Positions 36,599-44,426 of a stretch of DNA of 64,000 nucleotides are shown piece after piece. The position numbers and the translations under genes were made by a program. Below the pieces are notes generated by a model. That model saw nothing but the letters and a program-made list of their open reading frames with translations. It searched no databases and was not told the origin of the DNA. Positions within the stretch are counted from its first letter, which is position 1, and every line of letters starts with the position of its first letter. The DNA is taken from assembly GCF_024347355.1 (NCBI RefSeq), contig NZ_AP025466.1, positions 1,550,001 through 1,614,000 on the forward strand, written 5' to 3'. This stretch comes from Vibrio chagasii (GTDB lineage Bacteria > Pseudomonadota > Gammaproteobacteria > Enterobacterales > Vibrionaceae).

Positions 36599-37225
36599 CT
36601 ATAGATCGTCACCAAACACCAGCATACACAGTTGTTCAAACTCTTCTTCTTTACCTGAGAATAGGTCATCGATCACAGCTGCACGCTTCTGGCCTGATTG
36701 CATGCGCTTCTTCGCTTCGCGCATTACCATCACTAAGGTGTGCTCTTGTGGCAGGTTAGAGTCATCAATGTTCCACTGATTGAATCGTTGAGACAACGCA
36801 CTTTCACAAAGCAGAGGTTTGAATGCCAGCACTTCTTGCTTGAGTACAGAAAGCATGTCTTTGCACGCTTGCTCGGTATTGTTAGCACCTGAAGCTCGGC
36901 CGTGAGTCAGTTCTAGCTTCTCTAGCAACGCCAAAGAGAGGTTAGTTTGCGTGATGTAACCTGCTTGGCGTGGGAAAGCATCTGTCAGTCGAACAGAGAA
37001 ATCGACACGGCTAACTTGAGTGTTAGGGAAGTAGGTCAACGAAGTTAAGCAGTCAAATGGAATCCAAACGCTTTGGCCTGGTTCAACGGCGTACTCTTGA
37101 TTACCCAGTTTGATCAAAACCAAGCCACTTTGAACCGATACAAGGCTATGTTTTAGTACTTTCTTGCGTGGTGTGATCACCAGGTGTGAAAAGTAAGCCG
37201 ATGTATATTCAATAGCGAAGTTCAT
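36599..37225 (-). CDS. AraC-type cupin domain protein without an evident DNA-binding domain
   Basis: A 208-residue protein. The first 85 residues read like an AraC-family effector domain (VLKHSLVSVQSGLVLIKLGNQEYAVEPGQSVWIP, a cupin-like strand pattern). The C-terminal part is helical but lacks the paired helix-turn-helix and the usual signature of AraC regulators. It may be a ligand sensor or an atypical regulator. It is divergent from the acyltransferase gene. Confidence 0.65.
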   Translation of the reverse strand: MNFAIEYTSAYFSHLVITPRKKVLKHSLVSVQSGLVLIKLGNQEYAVEPGQSVWIPFDCLTSLTYFPNTQVSRVDFSVRLTDAFPRQAGYITQTNLSLALLEKLELTHGRASGANNTEQACKDMLSVLKQEVLAFKPLLCESALSQRFNQWNIDDSNLPQEHTLVMVMREAKKRMQSGQKRAAVIDDLFSGKEEEFEQLCMLVFGDDL

Positions 37226-37388
37226 AGATAGTACCTTAATTTTGGAGCGTCAAGATTACCGTTAATCTCAAAGAATGCCAACAATAACAGGCTATTTTCA
37301 CTGTTTCTGGTCTGACCTTGTCAAAAGTATGGGCTCTGTAGCTGCGAGAAGTCAAAACAACGCGTAGAATGAGCTAGCTTTTTATTAT

Positions 37389-38507
37389 ATGAATGAAAAA
37401 ATGACCTCTCCAACTGATCCATATGTTGATATTCGTCCTTACGGCGATGATGAAATTCCAGCGGCACTAAACCGTCTTATTAATGATGAAGAATTCATCA
37501 GTGCGATTCTGAACTACCGTTTTTCGAATCACGCAGCTTGGTTCCAAGCATTAATGAGCCCAATTCTACGTGTTTACTTAAAAATGAAGTGGAGCAAGCT
37601 GACTAGCGTTGAATCGATTCAGATTGAAGTGAAAAAGTACTTACGTGACACGTTAGCGAACACCACAAACGGTGTGACGTACACAGGCTTAGAGTCATTG
37701 GATGTGAATCAAGCATACTTGTTTGTATCAAACCATCGTGACATTGCTATGGATCCAGCATTGGTGAACTACGCATTGCATCAACAAAATCACCAAACTT
37801 GCCGTATTGCGATTGGTGATAATCTTCTGAAGAAGCCGTGTGCGACAGAGTTGATGCGCTTGAATAAGAGCTTTATCGTTAAGCGCTCGCTTAAAGGGCC
37901 GCGTGAAATGATGAAAGCGTTAGGCCAGCTCTCTTCTTACATTAAGCACTCTTTAGATACTGGTAACTCTATCTGGATCGCTCAGAAAGAAGGCCGTGCA
38001 AAAGACGGTAATGATTTCACTGATCCTGCCATCCTTAAAATGTTTCATGTTGAAGGACGCAAACAGAAGCTGGCGTTCCCTGAATACGTGAAGTCACTGA
38101 AGATTGTCCCTGTCTCTATCTCATATGAGAATGATCCTTGTGATACGGCTAAAGCGATCGAGCTGTTTGAAAAAGATGTAAACGGCAGTTACGAAAAAGG
38201 CGAATTTGAAGATATCGAGAGCATTATCCAAGGTATCGTGGGCAATAAAGGGCGCATCCACGTTGGGTTTGGTCAGGTTATCGATCAAGACTTTGAGACT
38301 CCAGAAGCATTGGCTGAAGAGATTGACCGTCAGATCCATGATAACTACAAGCTGTTCCCTGTAAACCTGCTGGCGGCAGAGAAAGAAGATGACTCGATCA
38401 CAGCTACGGTTAAGAAAGAGTTCGAAGACAAGCTAGCAACGTTGCCAAAAGGTGCGCGTCAGTACTTGATCGACAGCTACGCGAACCCAGTGAAGAACAT
38501 TGGTTAA
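37389..38507 (+). CDS. PlsC-like glycerol/phospholipid acyltransferase
   Basis: A 372-residue cytoplasmic acyltransferase. The catalytic segment VSNHRDIAMDPALV carries H116 and D122; the spacing is one residue longer than the standard Hx4D, although D118 also lies close. Motif III appears as IAQKEGRAKDGND. No clear membrane anchor is present, so membrane contact is probably peripheral. It likely transfers acyl chains to a glycerol phosphate or lysophospholipid; the exact acceptor is unknown. Confidence 0.8.
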   Translation: MNEKMTSPTDPYVDIRPYGDDEIPAALNRLINDEEFISAILNYRFSNHAAWFQALMSPILRVYLKMKWSKLTSVESIQIEVKKYLRDTLANTTNGVTYTGLESLDVNQAYLFVSNHRDIAMDPALVNYALHQQNHQTCRIAIGDNLLKKPCATELMRLNKSFIVKRSLKGPREMMKALGQLSSYIKHSLDTGNSIWIAQKEGRAKDGNDFTDPAILKMFHVEGRKQKLAFPEYVKSLKIVPVSISYENDPCDTAKAIELFEKDVNGSYEKGEFEDIESIIQGIVGNKGRIHVGFGQVIDQDFETPEALAEEIDRQIHDNYKLFPVNLLAAEKEDDSITATVKKEFEDKLATLPKGARQYLIDSYANPVKNIG

Positions 38508-38535
38508 CGAAGATTTCGCTTAATTGATTGAATTG

Positions 38536-38561
38536 AAAAAGGAGCCTTGAGCTCCTTTTTT
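38536..38561 (+). terminator. Acyltransferase gene terminator
   Basis: AAAAAGGAGC and GCTCCTTTTTT pair around CTTGA. Confidence 0.9.
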
Positions 38562-38610
38562 GTTTTTTACTTATACTTTTTGATGGTAAGAGGCTAAGCC
38601 ACAGGCAAGG

Positions 38611-39210
38611 CTAGCGCGCCACTGCACCGCCAAGTTCTAAATTTGTTGGCCAAGTCGTGACGGTGTTGCCACCTAAATAGATATTGCCTTTCACCGTCAT
38701 CGTTTCTGGGAATGCAGTAATTGCTGAGCCGCCGATATACAGGTCACCATCAATCACAATGCCATTCGGCAGTTCGGTTAAAGGGGTGCGAATCACACTG
38801 AGGTCGCCTCTCACTCGTAGGCCGTTGGGCAGCCTTTGCAATGGAGTGTCAGTGAAATTAATGAACCCGCCGACTCTTACGCCTTTAGGCCAGCTGGTGA
38901 TTTTGCTACCCATGAAGTCGGCGTAGCCTTTGATTTTTACACCACTTGCTACTCTGGTTAGCTGACTATTAGAAGCCTTGAGGCTGCCGTTAACATCAAG
39001 CCCTTTAGGTAAACGTGTGATCGGGGTGTTTTCGATATTAAGATTACCATCGACCACTAAACCGGTTGGAAGCGCTGTGTAAGGCTTATTTCGGAGATAT
39101 AAGTTTCCGTAATTGTCCAGATGGTTCAATATTTGATAGTGATCGATTGGTTCTGCACTGACATTTGTTATGGTTAAAGAACCAATAATAAGTGCAATTA
39201 TTCTGAGCAT
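38611..39210 (-). CDS. Secreted 20-residue-repeat (leucine-rich-like) protein
   Basis: A signal peptide (1-19, cut after VSA) is followed by about eight tandem repeats of exactly 20 residues from G35. The pattern is G-x-L-x-[IV]-x-x-T-x-[IL]-x-x-[LW]-P-x-G-[LV]-x-V-x, for example GNLNIENTPITRLPKGLDVN. The LPxGL core resembles bacterial leucine-rich repeats of the YopM type; the Gly-led strand also suggests a regular solenoid. The protein is predicted periplasmic or secreted with no anchor. Function unknown; binding surfaces are the usual role of such repeats. Confidence 0.8.
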   Translation of the reverse strand: MLRIIALIIGSLTITNVSAEPIDHYQILNHLDNYGNLYLRNKPYTALPTGLVVDGNLNIENTPITRLPKGLDVNGSLKASNSQLTRVASGVKIKGYADFMGSKITSWPKGVRVGGFINFTDTPLQRLPNGLRVRGDLSVIRTPLTELPNGIVIDGDLYIGGSAITAFPETMTVKGNIYLGGNTVTTWPTNLELGGAVAR

Positions 39211-39347
39211 AACAGGCTTCTTATTACGATAGACGTTAACACTATAATGGAAAAATTATTCTCGCACAGTGTTTTACCCATTTGGCGGTAGATAAAATAG
39301 AAATCGTTTGGCTAATCAGAAATTCAGCGACAATGGCAGGTAAATGG

Positions 39348-39629
39348 ATGACTAGAGTAAATATACAAATAATTAAGAGCGTCTTGGTAGCAAGTGCAAT
39401 GTTTTGCTCAATGCCTGCCAATGCGAATAAAGTAATTTCAACGCCGGGGAAGGCTGCGGTGGTGGTTACTCAAAGTGGTTAACAGCAACGAGTTTGTTAT
39501 TATGATGACAAGGCATACAGCATTGGGGCGGTGTTAGAAGTGTCTGGTGTTGTGATTCAGTGTCCTGCGGAAAATGATTTTGAGACGAATGGGGCACTTG
39601 CTTGGGTACAAATAAAAAAAGACGAGTAA
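39348..39629 (+). pseudogene. DUF1496-family gene broken by a nonsense codon
   Basis: A secreted protein frame starts at 39348 with a signal sequence (SVLVASAMFCSMPANA) and stops at TAA 39480-39482. The same frame continues without interruption to TAA 39627-39629, encoding QQRVCYYDDKAYSIGAVLEV and VIQCPAENDFE, which matches the DUF1496 family core CYYDDKAYS.GA. One change (for example CAA to TAA) explains the break. The conserved domain is wholly after the stop. Confidence 0.8.
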
Positions 39630-39643
39630 TTTAACTCGTCTTT
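39616..39643. terminator. Bidirectional terminator
   Basis: AAAGACGAGT and ACTCGTCTTT pair around AATTTA. It overlaps the end of the DUF1496 frame and also serves the convergent YfcZ-type gene. Confidence 0.85.
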
Positions 39644-39667
39644 ATAATAAGAATATAAGTGCTTATA

Positions 39668-39967
39668 TTAACGCGCTAGAGAGCGAGTCTTAAGTTCGAA
39701 AATAATCTTTTCTGCACTAACTTCAAACTTGAAGCGAGCGTGCAATTCAGTGCTTTCTTCCGTCATGTCTGACGCTTCGTACTCAACATTGCTAGAGACT
39801 TGCTTTGCTAGCTCTACGTACTTTGCAAATTCAGTTTCAATTAGGGCTTTTGAGTTACCGTAAACTGTTACCTCAGCAACATCGTCGCCTTCTTTGATGA
39901 TGAACCCGATTTCGCCCGCGCAGCCGCAAGCTTCACATACGTCGTTGTTACCAATATCTTGGCTCAT
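39668..39967 (-). CDS. YfcZ/YiiS family protein (DUF406)
   Basis: A 99-residue protein with the family's CEACGCAGEIGFIIKEGDDVAEV opening and a strand/helix pattern through the rest. The ATG at 39967 has GAGG at proper distance; the longer frame to 40009 lacks support. Function of the family is unknown. Confidence 0.88.
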   Translation of the reverse strand: MSQDIGNNDVCEACGCAGEIGFIIKEGDDVAEVTVYGNSKALIETEFAKYVELAKQVSSNVEYEASDMTEESTELHARFKFEVSAEKIIFELKTRSLAR

Positions 39968-40009
39968 AAATAATCCTCTTACAAAATATAAGGTTATTCT
40001 AACGAGCAA

Positions 40010-40497
40010 TTTGAACTGTATCTACAAAAATTAAAATCTTTGAACTAATTTGCATTGGTATGCTATGTTGTTTGTTACAGGGTTAAATGAATATGTACAT
40101 TCGCGCCGACAAATATGTATGTGATCTATCTCATGTTTTGTTGAAAAGCAGTGTCATTAATTTGTTAGAATATCATTCAGTTAGTTGCTTCGTGACTAAT
40201 TTTATAAGACTATCTATTGCTTGATAGGTATTTATACAATGAATTTATTGTTGGGTATTTGATATTCTAAGTAGTTATTTTAGATTAACCACTTAGAGCG
40301 GTAAGGTTACTTTCGAAGAATAATTAGACAAAGTGCCCAAAGAGGCAGCACTGTAAAGTTGTTTATGCGAAGTACTGGCGGGTATTTTAATGGAAATACT
40401 TGCGAAAAAATGCCTTGCTCACATAATGCTGATAACAATTTTCATTCTGACTTCATTTTATTGAGTTAGATGGATTTACAAAGAGAAGAGCCTGAAT
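40010..40497. other. 488-bp AT-rich gap, no gene called
   Basis: It lies between divergent genes and must contain both promoters. A 24-codon hydrophobic frame (40390-40464) was seen but lacks a ribosome-binding site. Nothing else is clear. Confidence 0.5.
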
Positions 40498-40959
40498 ATG
40501 CCAAAGCGTAGTAAAGAAGATACAGAAATCACAATCCAGAAGATTATGGATGCCGTTGTAGACCAGTTACTAAGGTTGGGTTACGACAAGATGTCATACA
40601 CGACTTTGAGTCAGCAAACGGGCGTTTCTCGTACAGGTATAAGCCACCACTTTCCAAAGAAAACAGATTTCACAGCTGCTCTAGACGGTCGAATCTTCAA
40701 GATGTTCATGGAGCACATTGATTTCGAAAATGGTCTTGATGCATTTTCAGCTAGCTGGGTTAAAGCGCTTGAAGACGCTGAGTTCCTAGCAATTTTACGT
40801 TTACTTTTCCACCATATCGTTACAGCTGAAAACGCACACGAATTTGCGGCAAACGGTATTGATCGTCTTTACAAGCTAACTGAGACTCAGTTTGGTGATA
40901 CAAGCGGTAAAGAACTTGAGTGGTTGATTGGTAAATCACTGATTCGTATGAGCCAATAA
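40498..40959 (+). CDS. Short TetR-family regulator
   Basis: A 153-residue protein with a TetR-type helix-turn-helix (about 12-57: AVVDQLLRLGYDKMSYTTLSQQTGVSRTGISHHFPKKTDF) and a shortened C-terminal ligand domain. The usual family length is near 200. A similar regulator lies beside hutD in V. cholerae as far as I recall, which suggests the IS-rich island between here and hutD was inserted later. Confidence 0.85.
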   Translation: MPKRSKEDTEITIQKIMDAVVDQLLRLGYDKMSYTTLSQQTGVSRTGISHHFPKKTDFTAALDGRIFKMFMEHIDFENGLDAFSASWVKALEDAEFLAILRLLFHHIVTAENAHEFAANGIDRLYKLTETQFGDTSGKELEWLIGKSLIRMSQ

Positions 40960-41027
40960 TCAATACGTACTAAAAGAAGCTCCTGAGGGGGCGATTTATA
41001 AAGCATGACTGAAAATGAATGCACCGG

Positions 41028-41055
41028 AAAGCCCCGTAATTAGGGGCTTTTCTTT
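41028..41055 (+). terminator. tetR terminator, abutting an IS
   Basis: AAAGCCCC-GTAATTA-GGGGCTTT followed by TCTTT. The ISL3 element begins immediately after the T-rich tail, the same relation as at glcB. Confidence 0.9.
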
Positions 41056-42347
41056 GGTTCATCGCGGATTAGCGGGAACTAAAAACAAAAACGGTAGTAA
41101 GTGATATGGTTTAGTCGCCAAACAAAAATCATACACAAACTACCGTTTTCATGCCGAATCATACTTTCCTATCTTCATTCTGGGAAGGCTTTCAAGTCGT
41201 AAAGTCTCACCAGACAGCATCACTTATTACCCTGACTCTTGAACCGAACTCTGAGGCTAAGTGCCTTTGTGGTCTCGAGGCCGAGGCTATTCATGAGTAT
41301 CAATGGCGTCATGTAAAAGAAGCCATGTTGCTCGGTGTTCCTGTTGTTCTTTCTGTTCAAACGCGAAGAATCAAGTGCCGTGAGTGTGGCATAAAAACAG
41401 AATCTCTATCTTGGTTGGAGCCTTATGCTCGTATAACGAAGCGCTTAAGAAGCTATATAGAACAATTACTGCCTCTTCTTCCTATTAAGCATATCTCCCG
41501 GTTAACGAACGTTCATTGGCACACCATTAAAGAGATAGATAAATCCCGACTTAGAAAAGTGGTACCGCCAGTGAAATGGGAGGAGCTAAGGCAACTCGTC
41601 ATGGACGAGTTCGCCATCTTTAAAGGGCATCGATATGCCACGGTCATCGCTGACGCTAAGACACACCAAGTCATTTGGATAGGGTTAGGCCGAAGCCGTA
41701 AGGACATACGGCCGTTCTTCGAGCAACTAGGCAAGCATGGCAATAATATCGAAGCGGTCGCAATGGACATGAATACGGCTTTTGATCTTGAAGTTAAAGC
41801 ACACTGTCCGAACGCAAAAATCGTTTACGACTTATTCCATGTTGTTGCTAAGTTCGGTCGAGAGGTGATGGATAGAGTCAGAGTCGACCAAGCCAACAAA
41901 CTCAAGCAAGATAAAAAAGCGAGGCAATGGATCAAGCGCTCACGCTGGGTGTTGCTAAAAAACAGGGGTAATTTGAATACACAGCAAAACAGCTATCTTA
42001 CCGAAATATTGAATATCAATAAGGACTTAATGACCACTTATATACTCGGAGCACAACTCAAAGAGCTTTGGTATTGTGAATCAGAAGTACATGCTAAAGG
42101 GCTCTGGGAGGCGTGGTGGGCACAAGTACAAGAGAGTGGAATTAAGCCATTGAAAGAGTTCGCACGAAAACTAAGGCCTTATCTTCACGGCATTATCGCA
42201 TCTGCGAGTTATCCGCTTAACACCTGCACATTGGAAGGGATAAACAACAAGATAAAGCTAATCAAGCGAATGGGATATGGGTACCGAGATACAGACTACT
42301 TCTTCTTGAAGATAAAAGCGGCTTTCCCCGGAAAGCCGCGATGAACC
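41056..42347 (+). mobile_element. ISL3-family insertion sequence, copy 2 (1292 bp)
   Basis: Terminal repeats begin GGTTCATCGCGG as in copy 1, and length is identical. The 8-bp flanks differ (TTTTCTTT left, TTTATTTA right), so no exact target duplication remains. An adjacent deletion or recombination on the right side is likely. The element ends in the same transposase-overlapping hairpin. Confidence 0.92.
41151..42344 (+). CDS. ISL3-family transposase, intact
   Basis: A 397-residue transposase. The N-terminal zinc finger (CLCG and CRECG) is followed by an HTH region and the DDE core: VMDEFAIFKGHRYATVIAD, AVAMDMNTAFDLEV and, near the C-terminus, TLEGINNKIKLIKRMGYGYRD. There is no internal stop at Lys 234, where copy 1 has an amber codon. 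The TGA stop lies inside the right inverted repeat. Confidence 0.95.
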   Translation: MPNHTFLSSFWEGFQVVKSHQTASLITLTLEPNSEAKCLCGLEAEAIHEYQWRHVKEAMLLGVPVVLSVQTRRIKCRECGIKTESLSWLEPYARITKRLRSYIEQLLPLLPIKHISRLTNVHWHTIKEIDKSRLRKVVPPVKWEELRQLVMDEFAIFKGHRYATVIADAKTHQVIWIGLGRSRKDIRPFFEQLGKHGNNIEAVAMDMNTAFDLEVKAHCPNAKIVYDLFHVVAKFGREVMDRVRVDQANKLKQDKKARQWIKRSRWVLLKNRGNLNTQQNSYLTEILNINKDLMTTYILGAQLKELWYCESEVHAKGLWEAWWAQVQESGIKPLKEFARKLRPYLHGIIASASYPLNTCTLEGINNKIKLIKRMGYGYRDTDYFFLKIKAAFPGKPR

Positions 42348-42408
42348 TTTATTTATGGCTTTTGTTACCGCTTTTCAAGCAGCGGGTTATTACTTCTTGG
42401 GGGCTTAA

Positions 42409-42501
42409 ATGGATGTAGATTTCACTCCTGCAAAATCTATTGCAGATTTACCAATTTCTGACCCAATATATGCACCTTGCCCACCTATGGCTGGGTGCTA
42501 G
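42409..42501 (+). pseudogene. Short remnant frame after the IS
   Basis: A 30-codon frame (MDVDFTPAKSIADLPISDPI ...) ends at TAG; protein-like codon use resumes in another frame just after (about 42497-42610, containing AWLEVVRKNTVLLKKENQ). This looks like a decayed gene. No family recognised. Confidence 0.4.
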
Positions 42502-42635
42502 AACTTCAACCCAGAGCTGACCAGAACTCTTTAGCATGGCTTGAAGTGGTGCGAAAAAACACGGTATTACTCAAAAAAGAAAACCAAAGCGTAACTTTGA
42601 CCCACTGACTATTCCGCAATCGCAGGGATATTAAT

Positions 42636-42983
42636 ATGAGTTCATTCGCAAGATTCGGTAAGACGGGCGTCAGTCCGCCTTTCTCTCAATACATCACCAA
42701 TATGACCGCGCATTTACCTAAGATTATTAGAAAAGATATCGATTTAAGGTAAGTGCACGAGTGCGTCGTGCTGGGGCAACTGAACGTGGCTTAGCGTTGT
42801 TTGCTGGTGACGTAAAGCGTAACGCCGAGAGACAAACTAAACACATTGTTAGTAAATATCCGTTTGCAGCGCCCTCAAACGACACTCAACCTAAGCTAAC
42901 CATTAGTCATGACATGTTGATGAGTGATGACCCACGAAGACCATGAGCATCGAATCAGAGCGTTAGAGAAAGAAGTTTTCTAA
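42636..42983 (+). pseudogene. Frameshifted gene remnant of unknown family
   Basis: It starts at ATG with AGGGA upstream (MSSFARFGKTGVSPPFSQYI), shifts frame near 42750 into RVRRAGATERGLALFAGDVK ... KLTISHDMLMSD, and shifts again near 42930 into THEDHEHRIRALEKEVF-stop. A terminator follows directly, so this was once one gene of about 110 codons. It lies beside a tRNA fragment and probably belonged to an integrated element. Confidence 0.55.
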
Positions 42984-42990
42984 AAGACAA

Positions 42991-43027
42991 AAGGCCGCTA
43001 AAACTAGCGGCCTTCCTTTTTTGCGTA
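42991..43027 (+). terminator. Terminator of the decayed gene
   Basis: AAGGCCGCTA-AAAC-TAGCGGCCTT followed by CCTTTTTT. Confidence 0.85.
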
Positions 43028-43043
43028 AAAATGAAAATTGTAA

Positions 43044-43088
43044 TGGCAGGGGTGGAGAGATTCGAACTCCCAACACGCGGATTTGGAA
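43044..43088 (-). repeat. tRNA-Trp 3' fragment, probable attachment-site scar
   Basis: Read leftward, 45 bases match the 3' part of a bacterial tRNA-Trp from the anticodon loop (TTCCAAATCC) through the T-arm (GGGAGTTCGAATCTC) to the encoded CCA end. The match stops at 43088 and the 5' half is absent, so it is not a working tRNA. Tyrosine-recombinase elements commonly carry such a tRNA 3' segment as their att site. Confidence 0.8.
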
Positions 43089-43340
43089 AACTTTAATAAT
43101 AATTAGAGCAAAGCCTAAGCTTACGCGATTCTATTTTAAAATTATTTGAGTGTAGTTCGCTTATTCAACTGATTTATATTGCTTTAATTGTTAAATAGAG
43201 GAAAATAAACACCGAAATCAAAATGAGAAATACTACTTATAAAGTATTGCGCGCGGATGAAAAATAAATAACAGAACGTGCTCCTTTTGGTGATGTTGGT
43301 TGGCGGTATTCCCGCACGATAGTAATGGATGGGGCGTATA

Positions 43341-44234
43341 ATGCGAAAGATTATGTTGTTGGCTTTATTTACGATAGTTGGTTGCAAAGGTAGCGAAGGG
43401 GGAAATAGCAGTTCACCTAATGTGGATTTAAAGAGTTTATTTCCAGATTTCACTGAGGAGCAAATTCAGTCGCTAGAAGGGTCGAGTTGTGTTCAGAGCT
43501 GCTCGAATGTCCCTAAAGGCTCGTTGAGAGGTTACCACGAGTTTAGTGGTAAATTCGTTGATGAAAGTGCTCGTTGGGGAGGTGATGATGGCTTTATGCC
43601 TACGTATAACAGTCGAGGTTTGGTCATTACGGATAAATCTTGTGATAGTGATTATGTTAGAAAAAAAAGTAACTATGATTATGATTCCTCAGATAACTTA
43701 ATTCGAAAGACATCTATATATCATGACACTTCAGCATGGACATATACATGGGAGTATGATGTTACCGGAAATGTTACCAGTTACTCCACGACCCGCTATA
43801 CCGAATATAACGTTTATGATAGTGATAATAAACTAATAGGAGTAGATAACTATTTAGGTAGATACAATGTGACCTATATCTATGACACCAATGAACGGCT
43901 AGTAGAGATGCATAGAGAGAACATAGATACTGATAGTGTTTTTATCGAGTATTATTCTTATGAAACTGAAATTGATGCTGATGGTAATTTGGTAACTAAA
44001 ACTTATAAGGGGTCTGAACCTTCTTTTACCAATGGGTTGCATATAGAAACAAAAGTGACTTCTGAAAGTGGAGAACTTTTGTCTACTACTGAAATAAATT
44101 ACACTACGCAAGATGGAAATGAATCTATATCAACAGATTTTGATGGTCTGGGTAGAAAAATTCGTTCGTATGGAAATAAAATCTATGCTGGCTCTAACCT
44201 AAAATTCGAAGGTACATATATTTATTGTGACTAA
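43341..44234 (+). CDS. YD-repeat lipoprotein
   Basis: About 297 residues. The start at 43341 (GGGG upstream) gives a lipoprotein signal (MRKIMLLALFTIVGC, Cys about 15). A Ser/Asn-rich linker and two close cysteine pairs follow. The rest carries four or five degenerate YD repeats as in RHS proteins: YDYDSSDNLIRK, WEYDVTGNVTSY, YNVYDSDNKLIGV, YIYDTNERLVEM and EIDADGNLVTK. It lacks an RHS core or toxin tip, so it is not a full RHS toxin. It is AT-rich next to a tRNA scar and likely acquired. Confidence 0.75.
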   Translation: MRKIMLLALFTIVGCKGSEGGNSSSPNVDLKSLFPDFTEEQIQSLEGSSCVQSCSNVPKGSLRGYHEFSGKFVDESARWGGDDGFMPTYNSRGLVITDKSCDSDYVRKKSNYDYDSSDNLIRKTSIYHDTSAWTYTWEYDVTGNVTSYSTTRYTEYNVYDSDNKLIGVDNYLGRYNVTYIYDTNERLVEMHRENIDTDSVFIEYYSYETEIDADGNLVTKTYKGSEPSFTNGLHIETKVTSESGELLSTTEINYTTQDGNESISTDFDGLGRKIRSYGNKIYAGSNLKFEGTYIYCD

Positions 44235-44418
44235 TAAGTAGTGATAGAAAAAGCAGTAATCTATTGTTTTTTGATTTGTCTAGCCTTGCTTGATCTGGTT
44301 CTCTATCCGTGGACATTTGGTAGTATGAGTGAACTAAATGATAAATAAAGCCCATTTCAGCGCTCTATCTGGAGATAGGGAAATGTGACTCAATTTATCC
44401 GCGCGGACAAATTGTGGA

Positions 44419-44426
44419 TAGTAATT
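44419..44426. repeat. Left target duplication of the IS256-type element
   Basis: TAGTAATT, repeated exactly at 45732-45739. Confidence 0.9.

Noticed and set aside
39480..39482. Programmed read-through of the TAA in the DUF1496 frame
   Set aside because: TAA is the least leaky stop, and no recoding signal or hairpin follows; a simple nonsense mutation is more likely.
40390..40464. 24-residue hydrophobic peptide
   Set aside because: No ribosome-binding site and no conserved pattern; kept only as a note.
43044..43088. Functional tRNA gene
   Set aside because: The 5' half, including acceptor 5' strand and D-arm, is absent.
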